From NCBI GenBank assembly GCA_002429315.1, contig DIZC01000127.1:537-26244 (forward strand): a DNA stretch of 25,708 bases, read 5' to 3'. A model generated the notes under the pieces. The model searched no databases and was not told the origin of the DNA. It saw only the letters and a list, made by a program, of their open reading frames with translations. The position numbers and the translations under genes were made by a program. Shown one piece after another: positions 1-6,678 of this stretch. Source of the DNA: Alphaproteobacteria bacterium UBA6038. Lineage in GTDB: Bacteria; Pseudomonadota; Alphaproteobacteria; Micropepsales; Micropepsaceae. Every line of letters begins with the position of its first letter. The first letter of the stretch is position 1.

Positions 1-600
1 ACGCGGCTTGCTGCAACATTCACCGATGCCGATTTCGACCGTGCCATCCGCAAAGGTCTCCGGCCGGACGGCACCAGCGTGGCAGAGGCCATGCCCGCCG
101 ATGCCTTCCAATATATGCCGGATGGGGATGTCACCGCGATCATCTCCTACATTCGCTCGCTGAAACCGGCTGGCGCGGACATTCCCAGCCCGTCGTTCGG
201 CCTGATGTTGCGCGTCGGGGTGCTGGCGGGAAAGGCGCACGCAGATGCGTATTGGTTCGGGATGCAGAAGCGGGCGCTCGATCTCGGTCCACGCTATGCC
301 CGGGGCCGGGAGCTGGCGATGTCCGCTTGCGGCGAGTGCCACATGACGGCGCTGACGGGTGGACCAGAGGGCATTCCCGGCCCGCGACCGCCGGACCTTT
401 CGGTGGTCGCTTCCTACGACCGGGCCGATTTTCTGAAGTTCATGCACACGGGCAAGGCGGCCGGGAATCGCGAGCTTCCCATGATGTCGGCCGTGGCGCG
501 GGTGCGGATAAGCCGTCTCACCGATGCTGAGATAAGCGCGCTGTACGATTATCTCGCCGCGCGCGGACGCAAGCTCACCGGCATGGCGGCTGTCCGTTGA
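1..600 (+). CDS. c-type cytochrome, 5'-truncated by the window edge (probably diheme)
   Basis: The frame is open from base 1 to a TGA at 598-600, so the start lies outside the window and about 199 residues are visible. The first ~50 residues look like the C-terminal helix region of one cytochrome c domain, ending in a segment of the type DVTAIISYIRSLKP. A second domain follows with a CGECH haem-binding motif (CxxCH, cysteines near positions 328-342) and a downstream ELPMM segment that could supply the axial methionine. Cytochromes of this layout are periplasmic or membrane-anchored electron carriers, often the electron-accepting subunit of a dehydrogenase. A hydrophobic stretch around LMLRVGVLAG between the domains might be a linker. 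The partner enzyme is not in the window. The GTG at 79 is internal to the reading frame and is not a convincing start. The cytochrome c assignment is firm; the specific role is unknown. Confidence 0.85.
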   Translation, partial: TRLAATFTDADFDRAIRKGLRPDGTSVAEAMPADAFQYMPDGDVTAIISYIRSLKPAGADIPSPSFGLMLRVGVLAGKAHADAYWFGMQKRALDLGPRYARGRELAMSACGECHMTALTGGPEGIPGPRPPDLSVVASYDRADFLKFMHTGKAAGNRELPMMSAVARVRISRLTDAEISALYDYLAARGRKLTGMAAVR

Positions 601-625
601 CAATTCGTCTTTTCGTCACTACAAT
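597..625 (+). promoter_or_regulatory. sigma70-type promoter of brnTA
   Basis: TTGACA at 597-602 and TACAAT at 620-625 are separated by exactly 17 bases. The -35 box contains the TGA stop of the cytochrome gene (598-600). The brnT ATG (629) begins only 4 bases after the -10 box, so the transcript is probably leaderless or nearly so. ACAATT occurs as a direct repeat at 600-605 and 621-626. BrnA proteins are known to autorepress their own promoter, so an operator here is expected but not demonstrated. Confidence 0.7.
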
Positions 626-628
626 TAA

Positions 629-907
629 ATGAAGATCGAATTCGACCCGGCCAAAAGCGAGCGGAACGCTCAAGATCGCGGCCTGCCGTTCGAATTGGTG
701 GAGCAATTCGATTGGGAAACGTGTCAGACGCACGATGACATTCGTTTTCCTTATCCGGAATTGCGGAGAGTGTCGTTGGGTTTCATAGGCGAGCGGCTCC
801 ACGTCGTGTGCCACACGCCAATTGACGGCGGCATTCGGGTCATCAGCTTTCGTAAGGCAAATGAGAAGGAGATGAGAAACTATGAGCAAAAGAAAACCGC
901 TGACTGA
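629..907 (+). CDS. brnT: BrnT family type II toxin (ribonuclease)
   Basis: This 92-residue protein begins MKIEFDPAKSERNAQDRGL, the characteristic BrnT N-terminus, and continues with FDWETCQTHDD, a GFIGERLHVVCHT strand and an IRVISFRKANEKEMRNYE C-terminus. All of these are typical of the family. BrnT proteins are RelE-fold ribonucleases that inhibit translation by cleaving RNA and are neutralised by BrnA. The downstream brnA overlaps it by 26 bases (882-907), the usual toxin-first order of this system. The ATG follows the -10 box by only a few bases with no Shine-Dalgarno, pointing to leaderless translation. Codon use is less GC-rich than in the flanking cytochrome and thyA, consistent with horizontal acquisition. 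The gene appears intact. Confidence 0.9.
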   Translation: MKIEFDPAKSERNAQDRGLPFELVEQFDWETCQTHDDIRFPYPELRRVSLGFIGERLHVVCHTPIDGGIRVISFRKANEKEMRNYEQKKTAD

Positions 908-1148
908 TGCCGAAGGTGAAGTTCGAGAGCTGACCGCCGAAGACATCCGCCATTTCAAGCCGCTAGATGCTTTTCCGGAACTGGCAGCGCTTGTTCGCGG
1001 ACGCGGTGAGCGGGGACCGCAGAAGGCGCCCACGAAACAGCAGGTCACACTTCGTCTGGACCGGGATGTGATCGATCGCTTTCGATCCACAGGTCCGGGG
1101 TGGCAAGTGCGAATAAACGAGGCGTTGCGCAAGGCCAGAGTGGGGTAG
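882..1148 (+). CDS. brnA: BrnA family antitoxin
   Basis: This 88-residue protein carries the BrnA pattern: a toxin-binding N-terminal half with ELTAEDIRHFKPLDAFPE, then a ribbon-helix-helix DNA-binding C-terminus around QVTLRLDRDVIDRFRS, GPGWQVRINEALRKA. In the family the N-terminal half wraps the toxin and the C-terminal dimer binds the operon promoter. Its ATG lies inside the end of brnT, so the two are translationally coupled. It ends 29 bases before thyA, so read-through into thyA is possible because no terminator is seen between them. Function and pairing with BrnT are confident; regulation is inferred from the family. Confidence 0.9.
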   Translation: MSKRKPLTDAEGEVRELTAEDIRHFKPLDAFPELAALVRGRGERGPQKAPTKQQVTLRLDRDVIDRFRSTGPGWQVRINEALRKARVG

Positions 1149-1177
1149 AGTCGCGCGGGAATCGCACGCCGGCCGGA

Positions 1178-1972
1178 ATGCGCCAGTATCTCGATCTAAT
1201 GGAACGGGTGCTCAAGACGGGTGTGGAGAAGCGCGACCGCACCGGCACCGGGACGCTGTCGATTTTCGGCCATCAGATGCGGTTCGACCTGGCGGACGGC
1301 TTTCCCCTGCTCACCACCAAGAAGCTGTTCACCAAGGCGATCGTCTACGAGCTGCTGTGGTTCCTGCGCGGCGACACCAACGTGCGCTGGCTGCAGGAGC
1401 ACGGCGTGCGCATCTGGGACGAGTGGGCGGACGAGAACGGCGAATTGGGACCGGTGTACGGGCACCAGTGGCGCTCATGGCCAGCGCCCGACGGCGGTAC
1501 TATCGACCAGATCGCCAATGCGGTCGCCGACATCAGGCGCAACCCGGATTCGCGGCGGCTGATCGTGACGGCGTGGAATCCGGCCGACGTGCCGAAGATG
1601 GCGCTGCCGCCGTGCCACTGCCTGTTCCAGTTCTATGTGGCGGATGGGCGGCTCAGCTGCCAGCTGTACCAGCGCTCCGCCGACATCTTCCTCGGCGTCC
1701 CGTTCAACATCGCGTCCTATGCGCTGCTGACGATGATGGTGGCGCAGGTGACGGATCTCGAGCCGGGCGAATTCATCCACACCTTCGGAGACGCGCACCT
1801 TTACCTGAATCACGTCGAGCAGGCGCGCGAGCAGCTGTCGCGCACGCCCTATCCGCTGCCGGTCATGCGCATCAATCCGGACGTGAAGGACATCTTCGCC
1901 TTCGGGCGCGACGATTTCAGGCTGGAGAACTACCGGGCCCACCCGCACATCAAGGCGGAAGTCGCGGTGTGA
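1178..1972 (+). CDS. thyA: thymidylate synthase
   Basis: ThyA transfers the methylene group of 5,10-methylenetetrahydrofolate to dUMP, giving dTMP and dihydrofolate. The 264-residue product has exactly the length of E. coli ThyA and aligns without gaps. Landmarks are the phosphate-binding RDRTGTGTLSIFG segment, the WDEWADENGELGPVYGHQW block, the catalytic cysteine in PPCHCLFQFYV (residue 146 by the gapless alignment), the QLYQRSADIFLGVPFNIASY dUMP-binding region and a folate-contacting C-terminus. I chose the ATG at 1178 because it matches the family N-terminus; an in-frame upstream start at 1100 would run through brnA. Dihydrofolate made here is recycled by FolA, encoded about 1.9 kb downstream. 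In related genomes the two genes are usually closer. Confidence 0.97.
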   Translation: MRQYLDLMERVLKTGVEKRDRTGTGTLSIFGHQMRFDLADGFPLLTTKKLFTKAIVYELLWFLRGDTNVRWLQEHGVRIWDEWADENGELGPVYGHQWRSWPAPDGGTIDQIANAVADIRRNPDSRRLIVTAWNPADVPKMALPPCHCLFQFYVADGRLSCQLYQRSADIFLGVPFNIASYALLTMMVAQVTDLEPGEFIHTFGDAHLYLNHVEQAREQLSRTPYPLPVMRINPDVKDIFAFGRDDFRLENYRAHPHIKAEVAV

Positions 1973-1974
1973 GA

Positions 1975-2004
1975 ATGTCCCGGCGATTGGTTTCGCCGGG
2001 ACAT
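1975..2004. terminator. perfect 12-bp hairpin between convergent thyA and rcnB-like gene
   Basis: ATGTCCCGGCGA (1975-1986) is followed by a six-base loop and then its exact reverse complement (1993-2004). It starts two bases after the thyA stop and ends 19 bases before the end of the opposing gene, an ideal place for a bidirectional terminator. There is no clear T-run on either side, so it may depend on Rho or simply protect the transcript ends. Confidence 0.6.
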
Positions 2005-2023
2005 GGCTGCCGGAAAACAGCGC

Positions 2024-2572
2024 TCAATAGAAAACGTCGTATTCGACCTGGACGACTTCGCCGGTGTAGCGATCGACCAATACGGCGTCGGTTCCGTCGC
2101 GCACCCACACATATCCCGGCGGCGGCGGCTCGAGGCTGTAGAGCGAATAATCCATCAGGAAGTAGGTCGCAGCCAGCAGCACGCTCGGCACGCGCTCGCC
2201 CAGACTAAAGCGCCGGAACGTGAATCCCCGCGGTGCAATCCACGGCCTTGCAGCCCGGAAACGGCGCGGCGCGCGGACCGTTTTGCGAATGACGGTGTTG
2301 CCGTTCGGCCGCTCGCGGACGGTGCGGCTCGTCATGCTGCCGTTCGGCCGTTCGATGACCTTGCGCTGAACCTCGGTTCCATTCGGCCGCTCGGTCGTGG
2401 TCTTGCGGACCTCCGCACCGTTCGGCTTCTTCTTCACCACCATGCTCTTATCGGTGTCGTTGTCGGCGACTCGCATTGGATGCGCGCCGGCAGTGCTGTC
2501 GCCCGCCTGCGCGGCGCTAGCACCAAGCAGAATCAGGCTCGCCGCCAATGCGGGAATTATGGCTTTGGCCAT
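2024..2572 (-). CDS. RcnB-like secreted protein with 13-residue RPNG repeats
   Basis: The 182-residue product begins with a signal peptide (MAKAIIPALAASLILLG..., cleavage expected after AQA, about residue 23). Residues 48-100 are four tandem ~13-residue units beginning KPNG or ERPNG. The C-terminal ~60 residues end in VWVRDGTDAVLVDRYTGEVV, the module found in the RcnB family; RcnB is a periplasmic protein affecting nickel/cobalt homeostasis in E. coli. The start at 2572 is preceded by GGAGG at proper distance; a longer in-frame start at 2692 has no comparable support. The next gene (2713-3300, same strand) is a paralogue. The periplasmic location is well supported; metal involvement rests only on family resemblance. 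Confidence 0.75.
   Translation of the reverse strand: MAKAIIPALAASLILLGASAAQAGDSTAGAHPMRVADNDTDKSMVVKKKPNGAEVRKTTTERPNGTEVQRKVIERPNGSMTSRTVRERPNGNTVIRKTVRAPRRFRAARPWIAPRGFTFRRFSLGERVPSVLLAATYFLMDYSLYSLEPPPPGYVWVRDGTDAVLVDRYTGEVVQVEYDVFY
2273..2431 (-). repeat. in-gene tandem repeat encoding four ~13-residue RPNG units
   Basis: Within the RcnB-like gene, a ~39-bp unit encodes KKPNGAEVRKTTT, ERPNGTEVQRKVI, ERPNGSMTSRTVR and ERPNGNTVIRKTV. The PNG core is invariant, with a basic/threonine-rich tail. The DNA copies have diverged from one another, so this is not a recent slippage product. Confidence 0.85.
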
Positions 2573-2712
2573 TTCAGCCTCCAAATAGCTTATTACATGA
2601 TTGAAATGTTCTGACGCGACAGAGCGTTTCGCGGCAACTCTGGATTTTGTGTATCGATTTGTCGCGAGCGGCGAATGGACCGACTCCCGCAACAGAACTC
2701 ACGCAGTCGCGA

Positions 2713-3300
2713 TCACCAGAATACGCCGTAATAGATCTCGACAATCTCGCCCGTATACGGATCGATCAGCAGCGCATCGGGGCCGACGCGCACCCAGACG
2801 AGGCCGTCGGGCGGCCCGAACAGGCCGTACAGGCCCCAGTCCGTGATCCAGTAGTCACGTACGAACCAGGCGCGCGGCAGCCGCTGTCCGAGGCGCCAGT
2901 GGTGCGCGTACCAGCCATGCGGCCGGCGATAGGCACCGGCATGGAAGCGGTGGCGCGCATGCACGACCCGATGCAGATTGCGGAAATGCGCAGCTGCATG
3001 GCGCGCGGCGGTCGCCCGATGCCCGATCCGATGCGCCGACATCGCCGCGTGATGATGAGCGGACATGCGCTCGCGAACCGAAAACGAGCGATGTTCGTGG
3101 GAGGCCGGCCGCTCGCGATGCATCGCCATCCCGCCCATCGGACGCGGCCGGGATTCGCGCACGCCGCCGCCATGCGACGGTGCCGCCATGTGCGCACCGG
3201 ACGGATGGCCCGTCCCGCCATGTTGCTCGTGCTTCTCGGCATAAGCCGGTGACGCGGCGACGAAGACGAGCGCGATGGCGCCGGCGAACAGCCCGTTCAT
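2713..3300 (-). CDS. RcnB-like secreted protein with histidine-rich linker
   Basis: The 195-residue product has a signal peptide (MNGLFAGAIALVFVAASPAYA, about 21 residues). A long linker, residues ~24-134, contains about 22 histidines, including HHH at 82-84 and several HxxxH spacings. The C-terminus, DGLVWVRVGPDALLIDPYTG then EIVEIYYGVFW, parallels the end of the gene at 2024-2572. AAGGAG lies just upstream of the ATG at 3300; the in-frame extension to 3519 lacks support. The His-rich linker suggests divalent metal binding in the periplasm, which agrees with an RcnB-type role in nickel/cobalt homeostasis but is inference. No efflux pump (RcnA) gene is present. The pair lies between thyA and the GNAT-folA unit and is transcribed towards thyA. 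Confidence 0.75.
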   Translation of the reverse strand: MNGLFAGAIALVFVAASPAYAEKHEQHGGTGHPSGAHMAAPSHGGGVRESRPRPMGGMAMHRERPASHEHRSFSVRERMSAHHHAAMSAHRIGHRATAARHAAAHFRNLHRVVHARHRFHAGAYRRPHGWYAHHWRLGQRLPRAWFVRDYWITDWGLYGLFGPPDGLVWVRVGPDALLIDPYTGEIVEIYYGVFW

Positions 3301-3408
3301 GCAGAGGCTCCTTCCCCATCCGTACCTCCGGGGAGTGAAACACAGTTTTTGCCGCCTTACCAATCCATGCGGGATTGGCCTAACCTCGCCCGGGCAGGGG
3401 AGTTCGAA

Positions 3409-3906
3409 TTGAGCGGCCAAGCCATTGACGCAATTGCCATTCGCGCTGCGAAGCCGGGCGACGAGCGACTGATCCTGTCGCTCATCCGCGAGCTTGCCGA
3501 ATACGAAAGGCTGCTGCACGCGGTGGAAGCGACCGAGGAGAAGGTGGCGGCCACGCTGTTTGGGGCGGTGCCGCGGGTGTTCTGCGACGTGGCGGAAGTG
3601 CAGGGCGAGCCGGCAGGTTTTGCGTTGTGGTTCTACAATTATTCGACCTTCCTCGCGAAATCCGGCATCTACCTGGAAGATCTATACGTGCGTCCGCCGT
3701 TTCGCGGCCGCGGGATCGGCAGGGCGCTGCTCGTGAACCTCGCGCGGCGCGCTGTCCGCGAAGGCTGCGGGCGGTTCGAGTGGGCGGTGCTCGACTGGAA
3801 CGAACCGTCCATCGGTTTTTATGAGGCGCTCGGCGCCCAGCCGTTGTCCGATTGGACGGTGTTTCGGCTGGACGGCGAGGTTCTCGCGAAGTTGGCGCAG
3901 CGATGA
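3409..3906 (+). CDS. GNAT family N-acetyltransferase
   Basis: GNAT enzymes transfer an acetyl group from acetyl-CoA to an amine. The acetyl-CoA pyrophosphate-binding motif is visible as YVRPPFRGRGIGRALL, followed by WAVLDWNEPSIGFYEALGA, the usual motif-B region. The sequence resembles the diamine (spermidine/spermine) acetyltransferase branch, but the substrate cannot be read from the sequence. I prefer the TTG at 3409 because an AGGGGAG Shine-Dalgarno sits about six bases upstream and the fold begins soon after (AIRAAKPGDERLI). An ATG at 3367 (179 residues) is possible but has no ribosome-binding site. Its TGA overlaps the folA ATG in an ATGA junction, so the two are co-translated. The same neighbour is common next to folA in alphaproteobacteria. 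Confidence 0.85.
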   Translation: MSGQAIDAIAIRAAKPGDERLILSLIRELAEYERLLHAVEATEEKVAATLFGAVPRVFCDVAEVQGEPAGFALWFYNYSTFLAKSGIYLEDLYVRPPFRGRGIGRALLVNLARRAVREGCGRFEWAVLDWNEPSIGFYEALGAQPLSDWTVFRLDGEVLAKLAQR

Positions 3907-4403
3907 CGGCGACGCTTTCACTTGTCGTGGCGCAAGCCGACAACGGGACGATCGGTCAGCATGGGAAGATCCCGTGGAATATTCCCGCCGACATGCGGCA
4001 CTTCAAGGCGGTGACCATGGGCAAGCCCTGCATCATGGGCCGCAAGACGTGGGACAGCCTGCCGCGAAAACCGCTGCCCGGCCGCACCAACATCGTGGTG
4101 ACGCGCGACCGCACATTCGTGGCGGACGGCGCTGTTCTCGTGCACTCCTTCGAGGACGCACTCGTGCGGGCGGAAGCGGACGCGCCGGAAGAAATCGCCG
4201 CGATTGGCGGCGCCGATCTCTACCGGCTGGCGCTGCTGCAGGCGCGGCGCGTGTACCTGACGGAAGTGCATGCCGCGTTCGACGGCGACGTTTCCATGCC
4301 GCCGTTCAATGCCTTCGAATGGAAGGAGGTCTTCCGCGAAGATCACGGAGCCTCGGAAACCGGCGGCCTCGCCTTCAGCTTCGTCACGCTGGAGCGGCGT
4401 TGA
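3903..4403 (+). CDS. folA: dihydrofolate reductase
   Basis: FolA reduces dihydrofolate to tetrahydrofolate with NADPH, closing the cycle with ThyA. The 166-residue product has the family landmarks in order: LVVAQADNGTIG, GKIPWNIPADMRHFK with the catalytic acid Asp30, the GRKTWDSLP NADPH-binding segment, LPGRTNIVVTRD, and the IGGADLY glycine motif. It starts within the stop of the GNAT gene (ATGA overlap), and this is the start that fits the family N-terminus. No terminator follows before the SMP-30-like gene 67 bases downstream. Confidence 0.96.
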   Translation: MTATLSLVVAQADNGTIGQHGKIPWNIPADMRHFKAVTMGKPCIMGRKTWDSLPRKPLPGRTNIVVTRDRTFVADGAVLVHSFEDALVRAEADAPEEIAAIGGADLYRLALLQARRVYLTEVHAAFDGDVSMPPFNAFEWKEVFREDHGASETGGLAFSFVTLERR

Positions 4404-4470
4404 ACGGAATTCGGCTTTTTCGCAATCCGGCGGTGCGGTAGCCTCGTATGCGCGCAATTTGGAGAACGCC

Positions 4471-5385
4471 ATGACCATTCGCGAGATCGCAACGGGGTTG
4501 AAATTTCCGGAAGGGCCGGTGGCGATGGACGACGGCTCCGTTATCGTCGTGGAAATCGCCGCCGGAAAAATCACCCGCGTCAAGCCGGACGGGAAGACAC
4601 AGACCGTCGCCAGGCCGGGCGGTGGTCCCAACGGCCTCGCCATCGGCCCCGACGGCGCGCTCTACGTCTGCAACAATGGCGGCAGCTTCACCTACACGCG
4701 GCGGCAGGGCTTGAGCATCCCCGGACACGCGCCGGAGGATCACGTCGGCGGTCGCATCGAGCGCGTGGACATCGCCAGCGGAAAGGTCGACGTGCTCTAC
4801 GACTCCTGGGAAGGCCAGCGCCTCATCGGGCCGAACGACATCGTGTTCGACAAGGAGGGCGGCTTCTGGTTCACCGATTACGGCCGCACCACAGCAAAAG
4901 GGCGCACGCATGGCGCGCTGTATTATGCCAAGGCGGACGGCTCGAAGATCGTGCAGGTGTTGCGGGAACTGATCACGCCAAACGGGGTCGGCTTGTCGCC
5001 GGACGGCAACACCGTCTACTACGCCGAGACGTTTACCGGACGCCTGTGGTCGCTGCCGCTGGTTAAATCAGGCAAAGCGGGAAAGGTGGAGGGTTTCACG
5101 CCGGGCGTGTTCGTCGGCGCCTATCCCGGACTCGGCTATTTCGATTCGCTGGGCGTGCAGGCCGACGGCGCGTTGTGCGTCGCCACCATCCTGGCGGGCG
5201 GCATCACCACCTTCTGGCCCGGCAGCAAGCGCGTGAAGCATACCCCGCTGCCCGATCCGCTCGTCACCAACATCTGCTGGGGCGGAAGGAACATGCGGAC
5301 GGCCTATATCACCGCTTCCGGAACCGGTAAGCTTGTCGCCATGGACTGGCCGAAACCCGGCCTGCGTCTGAACTACAACGCGTAA
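4471..5385 (+). CDS. SMP-30/gluconolactonase/LRE family protein
   Basis: The 304-residue protein fits the six-bladed beta-propeller hydrolases of the SMP-30/gluconolactonase family. Characteristic metal-site segments are FPEGPVAMDDG (ligand Glu), GGPNGLAIGPDGALYV, IGPNDIVFDKEGGFWFTD (Asn ligand), TPNGVGLSPDGNTVYYAET and FDSLGVQADGALCVA (Asp ligand). These enzymes hydrolyse sugar lactones or related esters with a bound Ca2+ or Zn2+; the substrate here is unknown. No signal peptide is seen, so it is probably cytoplasmic. The ATG at 4471 has GGAGA upstream. A short gap of 26 bases separates it from the next secreted protein, so they may be co-transcribed. Confidence 0.88.
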   Translation: MTIREIATGLKFPEGPVAMDDGSVIVVEIAAGKITRVKPDGKTQTVARPGGGPNGLAIGPDGALYVCNNGGSFTYTRRQGLSIPGHAPEDHVGGRIERVDIASGKVDVLYDSWEGQRLIGPNDIVFDKEGGFWFTDYGRTTAKGRTHGALYYAKADGSKIVQVLRELITPNGVGLSPDGNTVYYAETFTGRLWSLPLVKSGKAGKVEGFTPGVFVGAYPGLGYFDSLGVQADGALCVATILAGGITTFWPGSKRVKHTPLPDPLVTNICWGGRNMRTAYITASGTGKLVAMDWPKPGLRLNYNA

Positions 5386-5411
5386 TCGATTTTGCAATTT
5401 TGGAGGGGAAC

Positions 5412-5756
5412 ATGCGCACACTGCTTCTTGCCGCAACGATTGCCGCTGCATCCGTATCGCTTGCCCATGCGGAGGACGTGATGTCGTCCCGCTATGGCAA
5501 CACCACGATCGCCACCGACGCCAAAGGCGTCCAGACCAAGATCTACTACAAGGCGGATGGCACGCTCACCGGCAAGCAGGGCACCATGGCCTTCAAGGGA
5601 ACGTGGAAAGTCGCCAAAGGGCAGGTGTGCCTGACCACCCAGCCCGAGCCGGCGAACATGGCCAACCCGTTCTGCCGGCCGGCGGCGCCCCGCAAGGTGG
5701 GCGAGACGTGGAAAGTCGGAGATCGCACCGTAACGCTGGTCAAGGGAATCCAGTAG
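5412..5756 (+). CDS. small secreted protein of unknown function
   Basis: The 114-residue product starts with a clear signal peptide (MRTLLLAATIAAASVSLAHA, cleavage after AHA). The mature ~94 residues are likely a small beta-rich domain with two cysteines (in VCLTT and PFCRP) that could form a disulfide. Repeated GTWKVAKG and ETWKVGDRTV segments suggest a duplicated hairpin. The start at 5412 is preceded by a strong GGAGGGG. I recognise no family with confidence. It follows the SMP-30-like gene closely on the same strand and ends 14 bases before the convergent oxygenase-like gene. Confidence 0.7.
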   Translation: MRTLLLAATIAAASVSLAHAEDVMSSRYGNTTIATDAKGVQTKIYYKADGTLTGKQGTMAFKGTWKVAKGQVCLTTQPEPANMANPFCRPAAPRKVGETWKVGDRTVTLVKGIQ

Positions 5757-5770
5757 GACTCCGCACGACG

Positions 5771-6397
5771 TCAGGGGAGCGCGAGTTCGAATTCGATCGT
5801 GATGCGCTGACCGTTGCCGCCGAATTCCCGCTCGCCGCGCGCCATCCAGCCCGGATGCATCAGGATCAATCCGCTTTGCGGCCGGATGATTTCGCTCATG
5901 CCCGCCGTCGCGCCGCCGGGAATGCGAAATCCCAGATGCGGCGGCAGACAGCCCGAGAGGTGTCCGCGCGGATCCATCAGCTCGCACTCGCCGCCCAGCG
6001 TCTCGTCGTCGGATTTCGCATAGCCGTCGTCGATGACGTAGACGCCCGCCCAGAACGCGCCGGGACGCGTCGCCACGGCGAGCGATTCGCCTTTCTGCCG
6101 CACTTCCGCGCACGCGCCGATCTTCCAATCGAGGCTCACGCGGCCGCCGGCGCGGGTGGCGGTCAGGCTGTCGGCCAGTTCGCGCAGCATGCGAAACAGG
6201 GTCTCAGCGCTGACGCCGCCCCAGCTCTCGAAATCGGTCGCCGAGCGCCAGCTGGTCGCGGTGCCGCCGGTGTCGGCCTGCATCTGGTCGAGCACGAGCG
6301 GGCGCAATTCGGCATTCACTTCCGTCGCCACCGGTAAGTAATGGATGCAAATCGGCGTGGCGAAGGCGTTGCGGATTTGCGGCTTCGGCGTCGGCAT
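5771..6397 (-). CDS. 2OG-Fe(II) oxygenase-like protein with apparently missing metal ligands
   Basis: The 208-residue protein resembles the putative 2OG-Fe(II) oxygenases of the TIGR02466/2OG-FeII_Oxy_5 type. RPGAFWAGVYVIDDG (111-125), GGECELMDPRG and SGLILMHPGWMARGERE with a closing RITIEFEL match the conserved blocks of that family. In the family as I know it the first block reads HxHPG and the last has a histidine after the tryptophan. Here those positions are Ala109, Arg111 and Arg187, so the iron site seems lost. The ATG at 6397 is used; a TTG at 6409 would overlap the mrp remnant. The gene may be a pseudoenzyme or have a non-oxygenase role. The family call is moderate and the loss of ligands is from manual alignment. 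Confidence 0.65.
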   Translation of the reverse strand: MPTPKPQIRNAFATPICIHYLPVATEVNAELRPLVLDQMQADTGGTATSWRSATDFESWGGVSAETLFRMLRELADSLTATRAGGRVSLDWKIGACAEVRQKGESLAVATRPGAFWAGVYVIDDGYAKSDDETLGGECELMDPRGHLSGCLPPHLGFRIPGGATAGMSEIIRPQSGLILMHPGWMARGEREFGGNGQRITIEFELALP

Positions 6398-6401
6398 CCG
6401 G

Positions 6402-6644
6402 TTATTCAATCACGATTCTGGGGGCCGCGCGCTGAGGCGCCGCGATTTTATCCGCAACCTGTGGCGCCAATGCAAGGAGGGCTTGCGCTTCCGCGCTGTC
6501 GGGGTTGGGTACCGCGAATCGGCGTTCCCGCATCCGAGGTTTCCTGAGATTTCCAGCAGAGCCGAACGGCGTTCGTGTCCAAGCCTTCGGCGGAGACGGT
6601 TTTGGGCTGAGAATTGTGCTACACCGCGACCGCGGGCATGACAA
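6402..6644 (-). pseudogene. degraded duplicate of the mrp 3' end
   Basis: An open frame of 80 codons ends ...AAPQRAAPRIVIE, the same C-terminus as intact Mrp (ALPQRAAPRIVIE at 8001 onward). Aligning DNA by eye, 6402-6543 matches 8001-8141 at about 121 of 142 positions, with one gap. Further upstream the resemblance fades but remains traceable to the region encoding the Mrp CxxC segment. The nucleotide-binding domain is absent and no start is convincing, so this is a fragment and not a second carrier. It lies four bases upstream of the oxygenase-like start and just upstream of the GloVer gene on the other strand. Confidence 0.8.
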
Positions 6645-6678
6645 ATTCCGGTCGGGGGCTGTACCGATGGAGAGTGCG

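Noticed and set aside
5373..6128. A 251-codon minus-strand ORF over the small secreted gene
   Set aside because: The plus-strand gene has a signal peptide and a strong ribosome-binding site. The minus ORF overlaps the better-supported oxygenase-like gene in another frame.
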